Part shown: piece after piece, positions 19,412 through 31,276 of the stretch | Numbering within the stretch: position 1 is the stretch's first letter | Layout: the number at the start of each line of letters is the position of its first letter | Assembly: GCF_004103825.1 (NCBI RefSeq) | Contig: NZ_RYFI01000003.1 | Span: 214,226 to 278,225 of the forward strand | Direction of reading: 5' to 3' | DNA: 64,000 nucleotides | Source of the DNA: Hansschlegelia zhihuaiae | GTDB lineage: Bacteria > Pseudomonadota > Alphaproteobacteria > Rhizobiales > Methylopilaceae | The notes under the pieces: generated by a model | What the model saw: only the letters and a program-made list of their open reading frames with translations | Database searches by the model: none | What the model was told of the DNA's origin: nothing | Translations under genes and position numbers: made by a program

Positions 19412-21664
19412 TCAAGCGGCGGGCGCCGCGTCGGCGGGAACGACGGTCTGGGCGGAGGGGCTGCGGGCCTGGAACCAGAGGCGGACCGTGGCCCCCCGGC
19501 CGCCGGTCGCGACGGCGGGCGAGTCCAGGAGCTCAACGCCGCCGCCATGCTCTTCCATGATCTTGCCGACGATCGCGAGGCCGAGCCCCGTGCCCTTTTC
19601 GCGGGTGGTCATATAGGGCTCCAGAAGCCGTTGGCGGTTCTCGACCGGCAGGCCGGCGCCATTGTCCGTCACCTCGATCACCGCGATGTCGCCCTCGCGC
19701 CGGACGGAGACGTCAATCCGCCCGCCTCCATTGGCGTTTTCCGGTGCGGCGTGAACGGCCTCTGTGGCGTTTTTGACGATGTTTGTGACCGCCTGCGAGA
19801 TCAGGCGCCGGTCGAACTTGGCAGGGACGATCGAGTCTACGCCGGTCGCCTCGATGCGGATGTCCGGATAGCCGACCCGCATCATGAAGACGCCCTGCTT
19901 GACCACCGAGGCGAGATCCTCCTCCTCGATGGTCGGCTTCGGCATACGGGCGAAGGACGAGAACTCGTCGACCATCCGCTTGATGTCGTCGACCTGGCGG
20001 ATGATCGTGTCGGTGCACTGGTCGAAGATCTCGCGCTCCTCGACGATGACCTTGCCGTATTTGCGGCGGATGCGCTCTGCGGACAGCTGGATCGGGGTCA
20101 GTGGGTTCTTGATCTCATGCGCGATGCGGCGGGCGACGTCCGCCCAGGCGGAGGTGCGCTGGGCGCTCACGAGCTCCGTGATGTCGTCGAGCGTCACGAC
20201 GTAACCGTGCTCGTCCGCCGCCGAGGTCTCGGTCGTGAAGCGGACGTTGAGGTTGCGCTCGCGCGCGGCCCTCAGGATGGTGATCTGGCCCTGCACCAGC
20301 CGCTGCGAACGGCCGAGGGCGGCGTCGATGAGGGGCGCGAATTCGGGCGCGGCGTCGCGGAGCGGCTTGCCGAGCAGGGTCTGCTCCGGCTCGCCGATCA
20401 GGCGCTCGGCGGAACGGTTCATCAGCGTCACGCGCCCCGAATGGTCGATGCCGATGACGCCGGCCGAGACGCCGGCCAGCATCGCCTCGGTGAAGCGGCG
20501 GCGGCTGTCCATTTGCTCGGCCGCCTCCACCAGCTTGTTGCGCTGGGTGCGAAGCTCGGCCGTCATCTTATTGAAGGTCTCGCCGAGCGCCCCGAGGTCG
20601 CCGTCGGCCTTCTTGCCGAGCGGGACCTGGACATAGAGGTCGCCCTGGCTGACCTGATCGGCCGCGGTGATGAGCCGGCGGATCGGCGAGACGAGCCGGT
20701 TGGCGAAGGCGAGGCCGAGCCAGATCGCGGCGAGCAGCAGCGACAGCGACAGCAGCACGTAGAGCAGCGCGAAGGTCGCCTGGATGCGCGGCCGGCGCAG
20801 CGTCAGCGCGTTGTATTCCTCCGACCCTTGCTCGACGAGCCGCATATAGCTGTTCGCCCGCGGGTCGACGGGGCGCGCCACGAACAGCACCAGATCGTCA
20901 TAGCCCGAAAGTTTCAGGACCGCGCCGATGGCGTTCTGCTTGCCGGGCGCGAGCAGGATCGGCTCGTCGGTCGGCGCGCTCTCGATGTCGGGCGCCGGCG
21001 GCTTCGGAAAGTCGCGCCCGATCTGGATCTTGGCCCGTTCGACCACGCTCATGTCGCTCGGCCGGACGAGCTGCGCCTCCGGAAGCCCGCGGATGGTGGC
21101 CTGCGCCGTGAAGAACTCGGCGAAGCGCTCGCGATCCCTGTCGAACAGCGGCCTCGCGCGGTTCACGTCGTTCGCCATGGCGAGGATCTCCCCGCGGATC
21201 GAACGCGCATGCTCATTCAAATAAGCCCGCGCCACGACCAACGAGTTGTCGACGATCTCGCGGACGCGCGTTGAGAAGAAGCTGTCGAATCCCTTGTCGA
21301 TCGTGATGAGCGCGAAGACGGCGAGCAGCGCGGCGGGCGCGACGGCCACGATCGAGAACAGCGCGACCAGCCGCCCGTGCAGCTGCGAGCCGGCCTGCGC
21401 GCGCCAGCGCGCCATCACGAAGCCGCGGATCTCCCAGACGATGATGACGAGCAGCAGCGCGACGAAGCCGCCATTCACGAAGACCGCGATGCGGCTCGTC
21501 TCCTCCGTCGGCTCGATGTCTGCACGGCCGGTCAGGATCATGAAGGTGACGAGCGCCGAGATCAGCGCCGCGATGACCGCGAGCGGCCCCACGACGCCCG
21601 GCCCGCGGCGTTCGCGCGTGTGCGGGAGCTCGGAGGCGGCCGGACTGGCGTTTTCGTCGGACAC
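19412..21664 (-). CDS. ntrY: NtrY, membrane sensor histidine kinase
   Basis: About 750 residues. Transmembrane segments lie near residues 25-50, 60-80 and 105-130, followed by a large periplasmic region and another segment near 305-325. A HAMP linker (VSPIRRLITAADQVSQGDL), PAS domain, HisKA H-box [11 protein letters not shown] and HATPase with DNGAGLP and GTGLGLAI follow. It senses an unknown envelope or redox signal and phosphorylates NtrX. I chose GTG at 21664 (MSDENAS...) because the upstream extension to 21769 or 21883 reads like non-coding DNA; an ATG at 21769 is the alternative. Confidence 0.93.
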   Translation of the reverse strand: MSDENASPAASELPHTRERRGPGVVGPLAVIAALISALVTFMILTGRADIEPTEETSRIAVFVNGGFVALLLVIIVWEIRGFVMARWRAQAGSQLHGRLVALFSIVAVAPAALLAVFALITIDKGFDSFFSTRVREIVDNSLVVARAYLNEHARSIRGEILAMANDVNRARPLFDRDRERFAEFFTAQATIRGLPEAQLVRPSDMSVVERAKIQIGRDFPKPPAPDIESAPTDEPILLAPGKQNAIGAVLKLSGYDDLVLFVARPVDPRANSYMRLVEQGSEEYNALTLRRPRIQATFALLYVLLSLSLLLAAIWLGLAFANRLVSPIRRLITAADQVSQGDLYVQVPLGKKADGDLGALGETFNKMTAELRTQRNKLVEAAEQMDSRRRFTEAMLAGVSAGVIGIDHSGRVTLMNRSAERLIGEPEQTLLGKPLRDAAPEFAPLIDAALGRSQRLVQGQITILRAARERNLNVRFTTETSAADEHGYVVTLDDITELVSAQRTSAWADVARRIAHEIKNPLTPIQLSAERIRRKYGKVIVEEREIFDQCTDTIIRQVDDIKRMVDEFSSFARMPKPTIEEEDLASVVKQGVFMMRVGYPDIRIEATGVDSIVPAKFDRRLISQAVTNIVKNATEAVHAAPENANGGGRIDVSVRREGDIAVIEVTDNGAGLPVENRQRLLEPYMTTREKGTGLGLAIVGKIMEEHGGGVELLDSPAVATGGRGATVRLWFQARSPSAQTVVPADAAPAA

Positions 21665-21888
21665 GAAGGACCTGGGCGGGCGGAGAACGCTGGCCGGCTT
21701 ACTCCCGGCCCCTAGCCGCGACGCTCCCCCGCATGACGAGTCGCGGCTTGCATTCGATGATGCAGCCATACCACACTGTTGTCGGAATGCGACAGCTTTG
21801 CGGCGGCCGCCGCCATCCGTTCCGGTCCGTCCGGCCGCCGTCCCAGGGGCGGAGCAGGATCGATCGCCGCTTGAAGGAGACATGCCCG

Positions 21889-22514
21889 ATGACGAGCGCC
21901 TTCAAAGAGGTCGAGGACGAAGGCCGGATCGGGGAGCGCCTGACTGTCCCTGCGAAAGGCCGCTGGTCGCGTCGGCTGGAGCCCGGCCAATCGCTGACGA
22001 TCGTCGATCTCGAGGGCCGACAGGCCGTCGATTTCCTGTGCTACGCGGCCGGGCAGCCGGCAGACAGGATCAACATCCCGAACACAAGCTCAACGGATCG
22101 CTCTACGTCACCAAAGGCTGCCGCATCTATTCGGACCTCGCCCGCGTGATGATGACGGTGACCGAGGACAGCTGCGGTTACCACGACACCCTCGCGGGCT
22201 GCTGCAGCTGCGAGATCGACAGGGTCCGCTACGGCGTGGAAAAGACCGAGAGCTGCCGGACCAATTTCATCGCGGAGCTCGCCGGCTGGGGCATGTCGCC
22301 GTCCGAGATCGTCTCCAACATCAATTTCTTCATGAGCGTGGCGTTCGCGGAAGACGGCGCGGTGAAGATCGTCGAAGGCGTCTCCAAGCCCGGCGACCGC
22401 GTCACGCTCCGGGCCGAGATGCCGGTCATCGCGGTGCTATCGAACTGCCCGCAGGAGCACAATCCGGCGGCCGGCTTCGCCCCGACGCCGATCGAGGTGA
22501 TCGTCTCAGGCTGA
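21889..22514 (+). pseudogene. DUF1989 / urea-carboxylase-associated family protein, frameshifted
   Basis: Two reading frames together make one DUF1989 protein of about 209 residues. The first (21889 to about 22084) gives SRRLEPGQSLTIVDLEGRQA and DFLCYAA. The second (from about 22086 to 22514) gives KLNGSLYVTKGCRIYSDLAR, the Cys-rich DTLAGCCSC block, the SNINFFMSV block and a family-like C-terminus (HNPAAGFAPTPIEVIV). The join lies at AACACAAGCTC (22081-22091), where family members read N-T-(I/V)-K-L; loss of about four bases would explain it. Homologues accompany urea amidolyase or urea carboxylase in nitrogen use. The frame break is a real mutation or a sequencing error. The SD GAAGGAG precedes ATG 21889. 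Confidence 0.8.
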
Positions 22515-22523
22515 GCCGGACGC

Positions 22524-23963
<1,440 letters not shown>

Positions 23964-23978
23964 GTCCTGCTCAGCTCC

Positions 23979-25097
23979 TCAAGACGCGGCCGTCGCCGCT
24001 ACATACATCGGCATCAGCACGCGGAAGACGGTCCGGCGGGGCTGCGATTCGCATTCGACGATGCCGCCGTGGTTGCCGATGATCTTCGCGACCAGCGCGA
24101 GGCCGAGCCCCGAGCCGGTCGGCTTGGTGGTGACGAAGGGGTCGAACAGATGCGGCACGAGGTCCTCGGGCACGCCCGGGCCGTTGTCGCGCACGGTGAA
24201 CTGGAGCGGCAGGCTGACGCGGGTCGAAGACCCCGGAACGCTCAGTCTCACGCCCGGCCGGAAGGCGGTCGACAGATGGATCTCGCCATCCTCCTGATCG
24301 CCGACCGCCTCGGCCGCGTTCTTCACGAGGTTCAGGAACACCTGGATCAACTGGTCGCGATTGGCGAAGACCGGCGGCAGCGAGGGGTCGTACTCCTCGA
24401 CGATCCTGACGTTCCGGCCGAAGCCGGTGAGCGCCAGCCGCTTCACGTGTTCGAGCACGGCGTGGATGTTCACGGCCTCGCGCTCGAGAGGCCGCTCGTC
24501 AGAGAACACCTCCATCCGGTCGACCAGTTTCACGATTCGGTCGGCCTCGTCGCAGATCAGGCGTGTGAGCGCGCGGTCCTCATCGCTCGCGGACTGCTCG
24601 AGCAGCTGCGCCGCGCCGCGGATGCCGGAGAGCGGGTTCTTGATCTCATGCGCCAGCATGGCGGCGAGCGCGGTGACCGAGCGCGCCGCGCCGCGATGGG
24701 TGAGCTGGCGGTCCATCTTGTCCGCGATGGTGCGCTCCTGGAGCACGACCACGAGAATGCCCGGCCGCTCGGACAGCGGCGCGACGTGGATGTCCACGAT
24801 CCGCTCGCCGCCGTTCTTGGGCGTCCCGAGATCGACCCGGTATTCGTTGACGGGCGCGTTGCGTTCGCGGGCCTGCTCGAGCAGCGCGACAAGCGGCGAG
24901 CCGAACGGCACGAATTCGCGGATATCGTGCCGACGCAGCACGTTGGCGCTCGCTTCAAAGAACGCCTCGGCCGAGACGTTGACGTCGACGATGCGGCCAT
25001 CCTCGGCGACGCAGATCACCGGATGCGGCAGGGCGTTCAGCACCGCCTCGGGGGCACCCGCCCCGGTGCGCGGCCGGCTTTCCGTCACGAGGCTCAC
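23979..25097 (-). CDS. ntrB: NtrB, nitrogen sensor histidine kinase/phosphatase
   Basis: 372 residues, soluble. The PAS domain (about 15-125) is followed by the HisKA H-box with His150 in [15 protein letters not shown] and HATPase boxes ([26 protein letters not shown]). PII controls its kinase/phosphatase balance on NtrC. The GTG at 25097 is preferred: GGAGGG lies 7 bases upstream and the start overlaps the dusB stop as GTGA. An in-frame ATG five codons earlier (25112) would lie on top of that ribosome-binding site. Confidence 0.95.
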   Translation of the reverse strand: MSLVTESRPRTGAGAPEAVLNALPHPVICVAEDGRIVDVNVSAEAFFEASANVLRRHDIREFVPFGSPLVALLEQARERNAPVNEYRVDLGTPKNGGERIVDIHVAPLSERPGILVVVLQERTIADKMDRQLTHRGAARSVTALAAMLAHEIKNPLSGIRGAAQLLEQSASDEDRALTRLICDEADRIVKLVDRMEVFSDERPLEREAVNIHAVLEHVKRLALTGFGRNVRIVEEYDPSLPPVFANRDQLIQVFLNLVKNAAEAVGDQEDGEIHLSTAFRPGVRLSVPGSSTRVSLPLQFTVRDNGPGVPEDLVPHLFDPFVTTKPTGSGLGLALVAKIIGNHGGIVECESQPRRTVFRVLMPMYVAATAAS

Positions 25098-26128
25098 GCG
25101 GCCGCCCTCCATTCGAGCTCGGACAGGGCGCGGTCGAAAGCCGCGAGCGCCGTCTCCGCGGTCGGGGCCGTCATCGCCGCGCCCTTGGCGTCCGCCAGGA
25201 CCGGGCGCCCGGCTGTCGCGGCCGCTGCGTCGAGATACCAGCCGAGATGTTTTCGGGCGTGCCGCACGCCGACGTCCCGGCCGTAGAGGCCGAGCAGTCC
25301 ATCATAATGCTCGTGGGCCAGCGCGCGCTGCGCCTCGATCGAAGGCTCCGCCGGAGCGACGCCGGTCGCAAGAAAGCGCGCGACGGCGCCCGGGAACCAC
25401 GCCTTCCCCTGCGCGCCGCGCCCGACCATCACGCCGTCCGCGCCCGAGGCCGCGAGCATCGCGGTCGCGGCGCCGGGCGAGACCAGGTCGCCATTCGCGA
25501 TCACCGGGATCGAGACCCGCGCCTTGACGGCGGCGATCGCGTCCCAGTCCGCCCGCCCCTCGTAGAATTGCGCGCGCGTGCGGCCATGCACCGTCACCAT
25601 CCTCGCGCCGACGCCTTCCGCTCGCGCCGCGAGCTCGGGGGCGACGATGGACCGCTCGTCCCAGCCGAGTCGCATCTTCACTGTCACCGGAGCCTCGACC
25701 GCCTCTACGGTCGCCTCGATCAGCCGGACCGCGAGGTCGAGCTCCTTCAGCAGCGCCGAGCCGCCATGGCCGCCCACCACCTTCTTGGCCGGGCAGCCCA
25801 TATTGATGTCGACGACCGCAGCGCCCGCCCCGACCGCGACGCGGGCGGCCTCGGCCATCCAGGCCGGATCGCGGCCGGCGAGCTGGACGATATGGGTCTC
25901 GAGTCCGACGCCTTCGGCGCGCAGGCGCGCTTCATCGTCGGCCGTCGCGAGCTCGCGCGACGCCACCATTTCCGAGACGACCAGCCCAGCGCCGAGGCGC
26001 GCGGCGAGTCGTCGAAAGGCGAGGTCCGTCACGCCCGACATCGGCGCGAGGAGGACAGCGTTGGGTGGCGCGACGCCTCCGATCACGAGAGGACGCGCAG
26101 CCGCGCTTGGGGATGAAGCTTTGCTCAT
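25094..26128 (-). CDS. dusB: tRNA-dihydrouridine synthase DusB (NifR3-like)
   Basis: 344 residues. FMN-binding TIM barrel with the family starts [20 protein letters not shown], the catalytic Cys in the [19 protein letters not shown] block (about residue 110) and KMRLGWDE. It reduces uridines in the D-loop of tRNA. It heads the dusB-ntrB-ntrC operon, as in Rhodobacter and rhizobia where it was first named nifR3. Divergent from ispDF. Confidence 0.95.
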   Translation of the reverse strand: MSKASSPSAAARPLVIGGVAPPNAVLLAPMSGVTDLAFRRLAARLGAGLVVSEMVASRELATADDEARLRAEGVGLETHIVQLAGRDPAWMAEAARVAVGAGAAVVDINMGCPAKKVVGGHGGSALLKELDLAVRLIEATVEAVEAPVTVKMRLGWDERSIVAPELAARAEGVGARMVTVHGRTRAQFYEGRADWDAIAAVKARVSIPVIANGDLVSPGAATAMLAASGADGVMVGRGAQGKAWFPGAVARFLATGVAPAEPSIEAQRALAHEHYDGLLGLYGRDVGVRHARKHLGWYLDAAAATAGRPVLADAKGAAMTAPTAETALAAFDRALSELEWRAAA

Positions 26129-26264
26129 AAATTAGTCGACGCCATCATTGCACACATATTAGCCATTTCGTTCCGCCGCACAATAAGGCAATCGGGGGCT
26201 GCGACGGCCTGACAGGGGAGAGGCGCTCCGCTAGAACCGCTGGCGACCATGTGAGCCCCAGCCG

Positions 26265-27500
26265 ATGCCCGCCGCCGTTTCAGCCGCAAACGACCGACCG
26301 TCTCCCGTCGCGGCCTTGATCTGCGCTGCGGGCGCCGGTTCGCGGGCCGGCGGAGCGACACCGAAACAGTTCCGCGCGATCGGCGATCGGCCTATGCTCG
26401 CCGATGCGGTCATGGCCTTCCTGGACCATCCGGGCGTCGATCGCCTCGCGGTGGTGATCGGCGCAGACCAACGTGAGGCCTATGACGAGGCGATGGCCTC
26501 CTTCGCGAGTCATCCAAAGCTTTCCGCGCCGGCTCTTGGGGGCGCGACCCGGCAGGCGTCGGTGCGGGCAGGCCTTGCGGCGCTGAGCGCGGAGGCGCCC
26601 GAGATCGTCCTCGTCCACGACGCGGCTCGGCCCTTCGCGAGCGCGGCGCTGATCTCGCACGCGATCGCTGCCTGCGCGGAGAGCGGCGCGGCGGTTCCGG
26701 CCGCGCCTGTCAACGACACGATCTGCGTGGTCTCGCCGGACGGGTCGCGCGGAGAGACCCTCGACCGCTCGCGGCTCAGGGCTCTCCAGACGCCCCAGGC
26801 GTTCCGGTACGCCGAACTTGCGGCCGCCCATGACAAGGCGGCTCGCGAAGGCCGCGACGATTTCACCGACGACGGCGCGCTGTTCGCCTGGGCCGGCGGC
26901 CGCGTCGCGCTGTTCGAGGGCGAGGCCCGCAACGTGAAGCTCACCACGCCCGACCAGTTCGACGACGAGATGCTGCGCCGCGCCGGCGCCGAGTTTCTCT
27001 CCCGCGGCGACGTCCGGACCGGGACCGGCTTCGACGTCCACGCCTTCGCGCCCGGCGACCATGTGACGCTCTGCGGCGTCCGGGTGCCGCACGCGGCGGG
27101 CCTCTCCGGCCATTCGGACGCCGACGTGGCGCTGCACGCCCTGACAGACGCCATCCTCGGCGCGCTCGGCGACGGCGACATCGGCGCGCATTTCCCGCCC
27201 TCCGACCCGCGCTGGAAGGGACAGGACTCGGCGCTGTTCCTCGAGGACGCGGCGCGCCGGGTTCGGGCGGCGGGCGGCGTCATCGCTCATCTCGACCTCA
27301 CCATCATCGGCGAGGCCCCGAAGGTCGGGCCGCACCGCGAGGCGATGCGCGCGCGCGTCGCCGAGATTGCGGGCGTGCCGGCCGGCCGCGTGGGCGTCAA
27401 GGCCACCACCACCGAACGCCTCGGCTTCGCCGGCCGCCGCGAGGGCCTCGCCGCGATGGCGTGCGCCACGATCCGATTGCCGTTCCGGGAGGAATTCTGA
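26265..27500 (+). CDS. ispDF: Bifunctional IspD/IspF, MEP isoprenoid pathway
   Basis: 411 residues. The N-terminal cytidylyltransferase (IspD, about 15-240) has the CTP-binding AAGAGSRAGG loop, PKQF and DAARPF. The C-terminal cyclodiphosphate synthase (IspF, about 252-410) has GTGFDVHAF (metal-binding Asp/His), GHSDADVALHALTDA and GDIGAHFPPSD. The fusion is typical of Alphaproteobacteria. The fused enzyme carries out CDP-ME synthesis and, after IspE, MEcPP formation. It is followed two bases later by pncC on the same strand. Confidence 0.97.
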   Translation: MPAAVSAANDRPSPVAALICAAGAGSRAGGATPKQFRAIGDRPMLADAVMAFLDHPGVDRLAVVIGADQREAYDEAMASFASHPKLSAPALGGATRQASVRAGLAALSAEAPEIVLVHDAARPFASAALISHAIAACAESGAAVPAAPVNDTICVVSPDGSRGETLDRSRLRALQTPQAFRYAELAAAHDKAAREGRDDFTDDGALFAWAGGRVALFEGEARNVKLTTPDQFDDEMLRRAGAEFLSRGDVRTGTGFDVHAFAPGDHVTLCGVRVPHAAGLSGHSDADVALHALTDAILGALGDGDIGAHFPPSDPRWKGQDSALFLEDAARRVRAAGGVIAHLDLTIIGEAPKVGPHREAMRARVAEIAGVPAGRVGVKATTTERLGFAGRREGLAAMACATIRLPFREEF

Positions 27501-27502
27501 CG

Positions 27503-28003
27503 ATGGCGAAGATCCATGACCTCGCCGAGGAGGTCTTGCGGCTCGCAGTGGGCGCCGGGCTCACGATCGTCACCGCCGAATCCTGCACCGGCGGGCTGGT
27601 GGCGGCCGCGATCACGGAGATCGCCGGCTCGTCCCGCGCCATGGACCGTGGCTTCGTGACCTACTCGAATCTGGCCAAGGCGACCGTGCTCGGCGTGCCT
27701 GCGGAACTGATCCAGGCCCATGGCGCCGTCAGCGAGGATGTCGCGCGGGCGATGGTCGAGGGCGCGCTCAGGGTCTCGGGCGCGACGCTCGGCGTGGCGG
27801 TGACGGGGGTCGCGGGCCCGGAGTCGTCCGAGCAAAAGCCCGTCGGGCTTGTCCATTTCGCGGCCAAGCGCAAAGGCCGCCCGACCATTCTCCGCGAGAA
27901 GCGCTTCGGCGAGTCGCTGTCGCGCGCAGAGGTGCGAACGAAGTCCGTGAAGGTCGCGCTCGAGATGCTGGCTGAAGCGGCGGGGAAGACCAGCGCGGCC
28001 TGA
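27503..28003 (+). CDS. pncC: CinA-family nicotinamide-nucleotide amidohydrolase
   Basis: 166 residues, matching the stand-alone CinA C-terminal domain (NMN deamidase). The TAESCTGGLVAAAIT block holds the catalytic Ser; the GVTGVAGP-type block appears as AVTGVAGPES, and KPVGLVHFA follows. It recycles nicotinamide mononucleotide. The ATG at 27503 lies two bases after the ispDF stop, so the two are one operon. It ends stop-to-stop with nusB on the other strand. Confidence 0.92.
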   Translation: MAKIHDLAEEVLRLAVGAGLTIVTAESCTGGLVAAAITEIAGSSRAMDRGFVTYSNLAKATVLGVPAELIQAHGAVSEDVARAMVEGALRVSGATLGVAVTGVAGPESSEQKPVGLVHFAAKRKGRPTILREKRFGESLSRAEVRTKSVKVALEMLAEAAGKTSAA

Positions 28004-28468
28004 TCAGGCGCGCTTCACGAATTCGTCCGCCCTCGCCTCGCGGGCGATGGCGTCGAGGACGGCGTTGACCATGCCGGCCTCCTCGCGGTCGAAGAACGCG
28101 TGGGCGATGTCAACATATTCGGTGATCACCACGCGCGCCGGCACGTCGCGGCGCTTGCCGAGCTCGAAGGCGCCGGCGCGGAAGATCGCGCGCATGATCG
28201 CCTCGACGCGCTTCAGCGGCCAGCCGCCCTCGAGCGTGCGGTCGATCAGCGGGTCGAGGGTCCGCTGCTGCTTCAGCACCCCGCCCACGAGGTCGCGGAA
28301 GAAGGCGGCGTCGGCCGGCTTGTACTCGTCGCCATCGACCGTCTTGCCGAGCCAGTGCGACTCGAACTGCGCCAGCGTGTCGGGCAGCGGCGCGCCGGCC
28401 ACGTCCATCTGGTAGAGCGCCTGGACCGCCGCGAGGCGCGCGGCGGAGCGGGTCTCGCCCTTCGCCAT
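28004..28468 (-). CDS. nusB: Transcription antitermination factor NusB
   Basis: 154 residues, all-helical NusB fold: RLAAVQALYQMDVAG at the N-terminus, DRTLEGGWPLKRVEAIMRAI in the middle and VITEYVDIAHAFFDREEAGMVNAVLD near the C-terminus (quoted in parts). It binds boxA RNA with NusE in rRNA antitermination. It closes the ribD-ribE-ribH-nusB run, four bases after ribH, the common order in this class. Confidence 0.95.
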   Translation of the reverse strand: MAKGETRSAARLAAVQALYQMDVAGAPLPDTLAQFESHWLGKTVDGDEYKPADAAFFRDLVGGVLKQQRTLDPLIDRTLEGGWPLKRVEAIMRAIFRAGAFELGKRRDVPARVVITEYVDIAHAFFDREEAGMVNAVLDAIAREARADEFVKRA

Positions 28469-28472
28469 CGCC

Positions 28473-28955
28473 TCAGCCCTCCGCGCGGCGCTTCAGCCGC
28501 AGAAGCGTCAGCGCAGCCTCCGCCGCGCCGCCGCCCTTGTCCATCTCGGCGACCCGCGCGCGTGCGAAGGCCTGGGCCTCGTTCTCGACCGTCAGCACGC
28601 CGTTGCCGAGCGGCAGGCGGAGCGCGACCGAGAGATCCATCAGGCCGCGGGCGCTCTGTTCCGAGACGATCTCGTAATGGGTGGTTTCTCCGCGGATGAC
28701 ACACCCCAGGGCCACCGCCGCATCATAGGGAGCGCCCTTTGCCGCCGCGCCCTCGACAAGCAGCGCGATCGCGGTCGGAAGTTCAAGAGCGCCCGGAACC
28801 GTCACCACGTCATAGGTCGCGCCCGCAGCGTCGAGAAGAGCGACCGCGCCTGACAGAAGCTCGTCGGCGATCGGGTCGTAGAAGCGCGCCTCGACCACCA
28901 GAACATGCGCCCGCGTCGGCTCGACGGCGCCGCGGGGGCGCTGCTGCTCAGCCAT
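28473..28955 (-). CDS. ribH: 6,7-dimethyl-8-ribityllumazine synthase
   Basis: 160 residues. [41 protein letters not shown] and the [14 protein letters not shown] block give the substrate pocket, with the catalytic His in the GETTHYE block (His96 region). It condenses the pyrimidine and dihydroxybutanone-phosphate precursors of riboflavin. 29 bases lie between it and ribE upstream; nusB follows. Confidence 0.96.
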   Translation of the reverse strand: MAEQQRPRGAVEPTRAHVLVVEARFYDPIADELLSGAVALLDAAGATYDVVTVPGALELPTAIALLVEGAAAKGAPYDAAVALGCVIRGETTHYEIVSEQSARGLMDLSVALRLPLGNGVLTVENEAQAFARARVAEMDKGGGAAEAALTLLRLKRRAEG

Positions 28956-28984
28956 GAACAGAAACCTCGGATATCAGGGCGGGG

Positions 28985-29599
28985 TCAGTAGCCTGCCGGG
29001 CGAGCCTCGGCAAGCCGCGCGGCGTAACGCGCCATCATGTCGACTTCGAGGTTGACGCGGTCGCCGACTTGACGGTCGCCCCACGCCGTCTCGGCGAGGG
29101 TATGGGGGATCAGGTGAACGGAGAAGCGCAGGCCTTCGACGGTGTTGACGGTGAGCGACGTGCCGTCGAGCGCGACCGACCCCTTCGGGGCGATGAATTT
29201 CGCGAGCGCGGCCGGGGCGTCGAACGTGAAGCGGACGGTTTCGGGCCCGTCCTCGCGGCCCACGATTTCGGCCAGACCGTCGACATGGCCGAGCACCAGA
29301 TGGCCGCCCAGCTCGTCGCCGATCTTCAGCGCGCGCTCGAGATTGATCCGCCGGCCTGGCCGCCATGTTCCGGCCGTCGTCAGGGCGATGGTCTCCGGAC
29401 CGGCGTCGATCGAGAACGCGGCGCCGTCCTCGAGGCGCTCGACGGCGGTCACCGTCAGGCACACGCCGTCATGGGCGATCGAGGCGCCGAGCGCGATCGT
29501 GGCCGGATCGTAGGCCGAGCCGACCCGGAAGCGGACGATCTCGCCCTCGTCCGTCCGCTCGAGAATCTCGCCGATGTCGCTGATGATGCCGGTGAACAT
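28985..29599 (-). CDS. ribE: Riboflavin synthase alpha chain
   Basis: 204 residues made of two repeated lumazine-binding domains. It starts MFTGIISDIGEI, the first repeat carries ASIAHDGVCLTVTAV and the second KGSVALDGTSLTVNTV; GHVDGL links them. It dismutates two lumazines to riboflavin. ATG at 29599 is the family start; the upstream open frame is antisense-like. It lies five bases after ribD. Confidence 0.96.
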   Translation of the reverse strand: MFTGIISDIGEILERTDEGEIVRFRVGSAYDPATIALGASIAHDGVCLTVTAVERLEDGAAFSIDAGPETIALTTAGTWRPGRRINLERALKIGDELGGHLVLGHVDGLAEIVGREDGPETVRFTFDAPAALAKFIAPKGSVALDGTSLTVNTVEGLRFSVHLIPHTLAETAWGDRQVGDRVNLEVDMMARYAARLAEARPAGY

Positions 29600-29604
29600 G
29601 GACT

Positions 29605-30771
29605 TCAGGCGCGCTCGTAGACCGTCCATTCGTCGTCGCCGACGCGGAAGCGCGAGACCTCGGCGAAGCCGAGGGTCGCCGTCAAGTCCGCGAGCGCATG
29701 GCTGGCGAGCGCAGCGGGCGCCCCTGCCCCGATCGCGGCGGGGCCGCGCAAGATCACGGCCTCGTCCACGAGACCGGGCGACAGCAGCGCCGAGGCGACG
29801 GTCGGTCCCCCTTCGACCATCAGCCGGGCGACGCCGCGGTCCACGAGCAGGCCCAGGGCGGCCATGAGATCGAGCCGCCCGTCCGGACCTCGCTCGACTC
29901 GCATGACCTCGGCCCCGGCGGCCCGCAGCGCCCGTTCCGCCTCGACGGGCGCGTCGGCCGAAGCGACGATCCATGTCGGCGTGCCTGCCGCGCCTATGAC
30001 GAGCCGGCTCGCCGGCGGCGTCCGCAGCCCGCCATCGAGTACGATCCGGGTCGGCGAGCGATCGGCCATGCCGGGCAGCCGGCAGGTGAGCTCGGGGTCA
30101 TCTGCGAGCACGGTCCCGACGCCGACCAGGATGGCGTCTGACTCGGCGCGCATGAGGTGGACGCGCGCGCGGGAGGCCTCGCAGGTGATCGCCACGGGCC
30201 GCCCGCCCGGGAGCGCGACCTTGCCGTCGGCCGACACGGCGAGCTTGAGCGTGACGAAGGGGCGGCCCAGCGCGACGCGCGCCGCGTGGCCCGCGATCAG
30301 CCGCGTCGCCTCCTCGCGCATCACGCCGGCCTCGACGTCGATCCCGGCGGCGCGAAGCCGTGCGAAGCCGCGGCCGTCCACGCGGGGGTCCGGGTCGCCG
30401 GTCGCGGCGACGACGCGCGCGACGCCCGCCGCGACGATGGCGTCCACGCAGGGCGGCGTGCGCCCATAATGGCTGCAGGGCTCGAGCGTGACATAGAGCG
30501 TCGCGCCCCTCGCGGCCGCACCGGCGGCGGCGAGCGCGATCGGCTCGGCGTGCGGACGGCCGCCGGGCTGCGTCCAGCCGCGCCCCACGATCGTCCCATC
30601 GCGCGCCACGACCACGGCGCCGACGGACGGGTTCGGCGCGGTGCGCCCGAGTCCGCGGCGGGCGAGCGAGAGCGCGACCTTCATCCACCGGCGGTCGATC
30701 TTCGTCCGGTCGGCGGCGGAAAAATCCTCGGCGGGCGGGAAACCGCAGCGCGCCGCCGCCGGGTCGATCAC
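29605..30771 (-). CDS. ribD: Bifunctional riboflavin deaminase/reductase RibD
   Basis: 388 residues. The N-terminal deaminase (about 28-170) has the zinc ligands in PHAEPIAL (HAE) and [13 protein letters not shown]. The C-terminal reductase domain (about 170-385) starts [16 protein letters not shown] and has [12 protein letters not shown]. The GTG start at 30771 overlaps the nrdR stop as GTGA, indicating coupling; an internal ATG ([10 protein letters not shown]) would just reach the deaminase domain. No FMN riboswitch is visible upstream. Confidence 0.95.
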   Translation of the reverse strand: MIDPAAARCGFPPAEDFSAADRTKIDRRWMKVALSLARRGLGRTAPNPSVGAVVVARDGTIVGRGWTQPGGRPHAEPIALAAAGAAARGATLYVTLEPCSHYGRTPPCVDAIVAAGVARVVAATGDPDPRVDGRGFARLRAAGIDVEAGVMREEATRLIAGHAARVALGRPFVTLKLAVSADGKVALPGGRPVAITCEASRARVHLMRAESDAILVGVGTVLADDPELTCRLPGMADRSPTRIVLDGGLRTPPASRLVIGAAGTPTWIVASADAPVEAERALRAAGAEVMRVERGPDGRLDLMAALGLLVDRGVARLMVEGGPTVASALLSPGLVDEAVILRGPAAIGAGAPAALASHALADLTATLGFAEVSRFRVGDDEWTVYERA

Positions 30772-31244
30772 GTCCGGCCGCCGGAGGCGGAATCTCCGCC
30801 GCTCAGCTCGCCCAGCAGAGTTTCGAAGTCCTTGGCCTCGCGGAAATTCCGGTAGACCGAGGCGAAGCGCACATAGGCGACGTCGTCGAGGCTCTTCAGC
30901 CCCTCCATGACAAGGAGGCCGATGGCCTCGGCCGAGACCTCCGGCTCCCCGCTGCTTTCGAGCTGGCGGACGATGCCGGAGACCATCGTCTCGATGCGTT
31001 CGGGCTCCACGGGTCGTTTCCGCAAAGCGACGGCGATCGAGCGGTGCAGCTTGTCGCGGTCGAACGGCACGCGCCGCCCGGACCGCTTGACGACGGTCAG
31101 CTCCCTGAGCTGCACGCGTTCGAAGGTGGTGAAGCGCTGGCCGCAGACGCCGCAGACCCGCCGGCGGCGGATCACGGCGCCCTCCTCGGCGGGGCGGGAG
31201 TCCTTGACCTGGCTGTCAGGCGCGCCGCAGTGCGGACACCGCAT
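30768..31244 (-). CDS. nrdR: NrdR, repressor of ribonucleotide reductase genes
   Basis: 158 residues. N-terminal zinc ribbon [18 protein letters not shown] with [13 protein letters not shown], then the ATP-cone domain ([16 protein letters not shown]). It senses ATP/dATP and represses nrd genes through NrdR boxes. It lies between glyA and ribD on the same strand, the conserved order in Hyphomicrobiales. Confidence 0.96.
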   Translation of the reverse strand: MRCPHCGAPDSQVKDSRPAEEGAVIRRRRVCGVCGQRFTTFERVQLRELTVVKRSGRRVPFDRDKLHRSIAVALRKRPVEPERIETMVSGIVRQLESSGEPEVSAEAIGLLVMEGLKSLDDVAYVRFASVYRNFREAKDFETLLGELSGGDSASGGRT

Positions 31245-31276
31245 ATCGGAGTGACTCCCGGAGCAAGACCGCGCAC

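Noticed and set aside
18824..21274. 816-codon open frame on the plus strand
   Set aside because: It lies antisense to ntrX-ntrY and only reflects the third-position GC of those genes.
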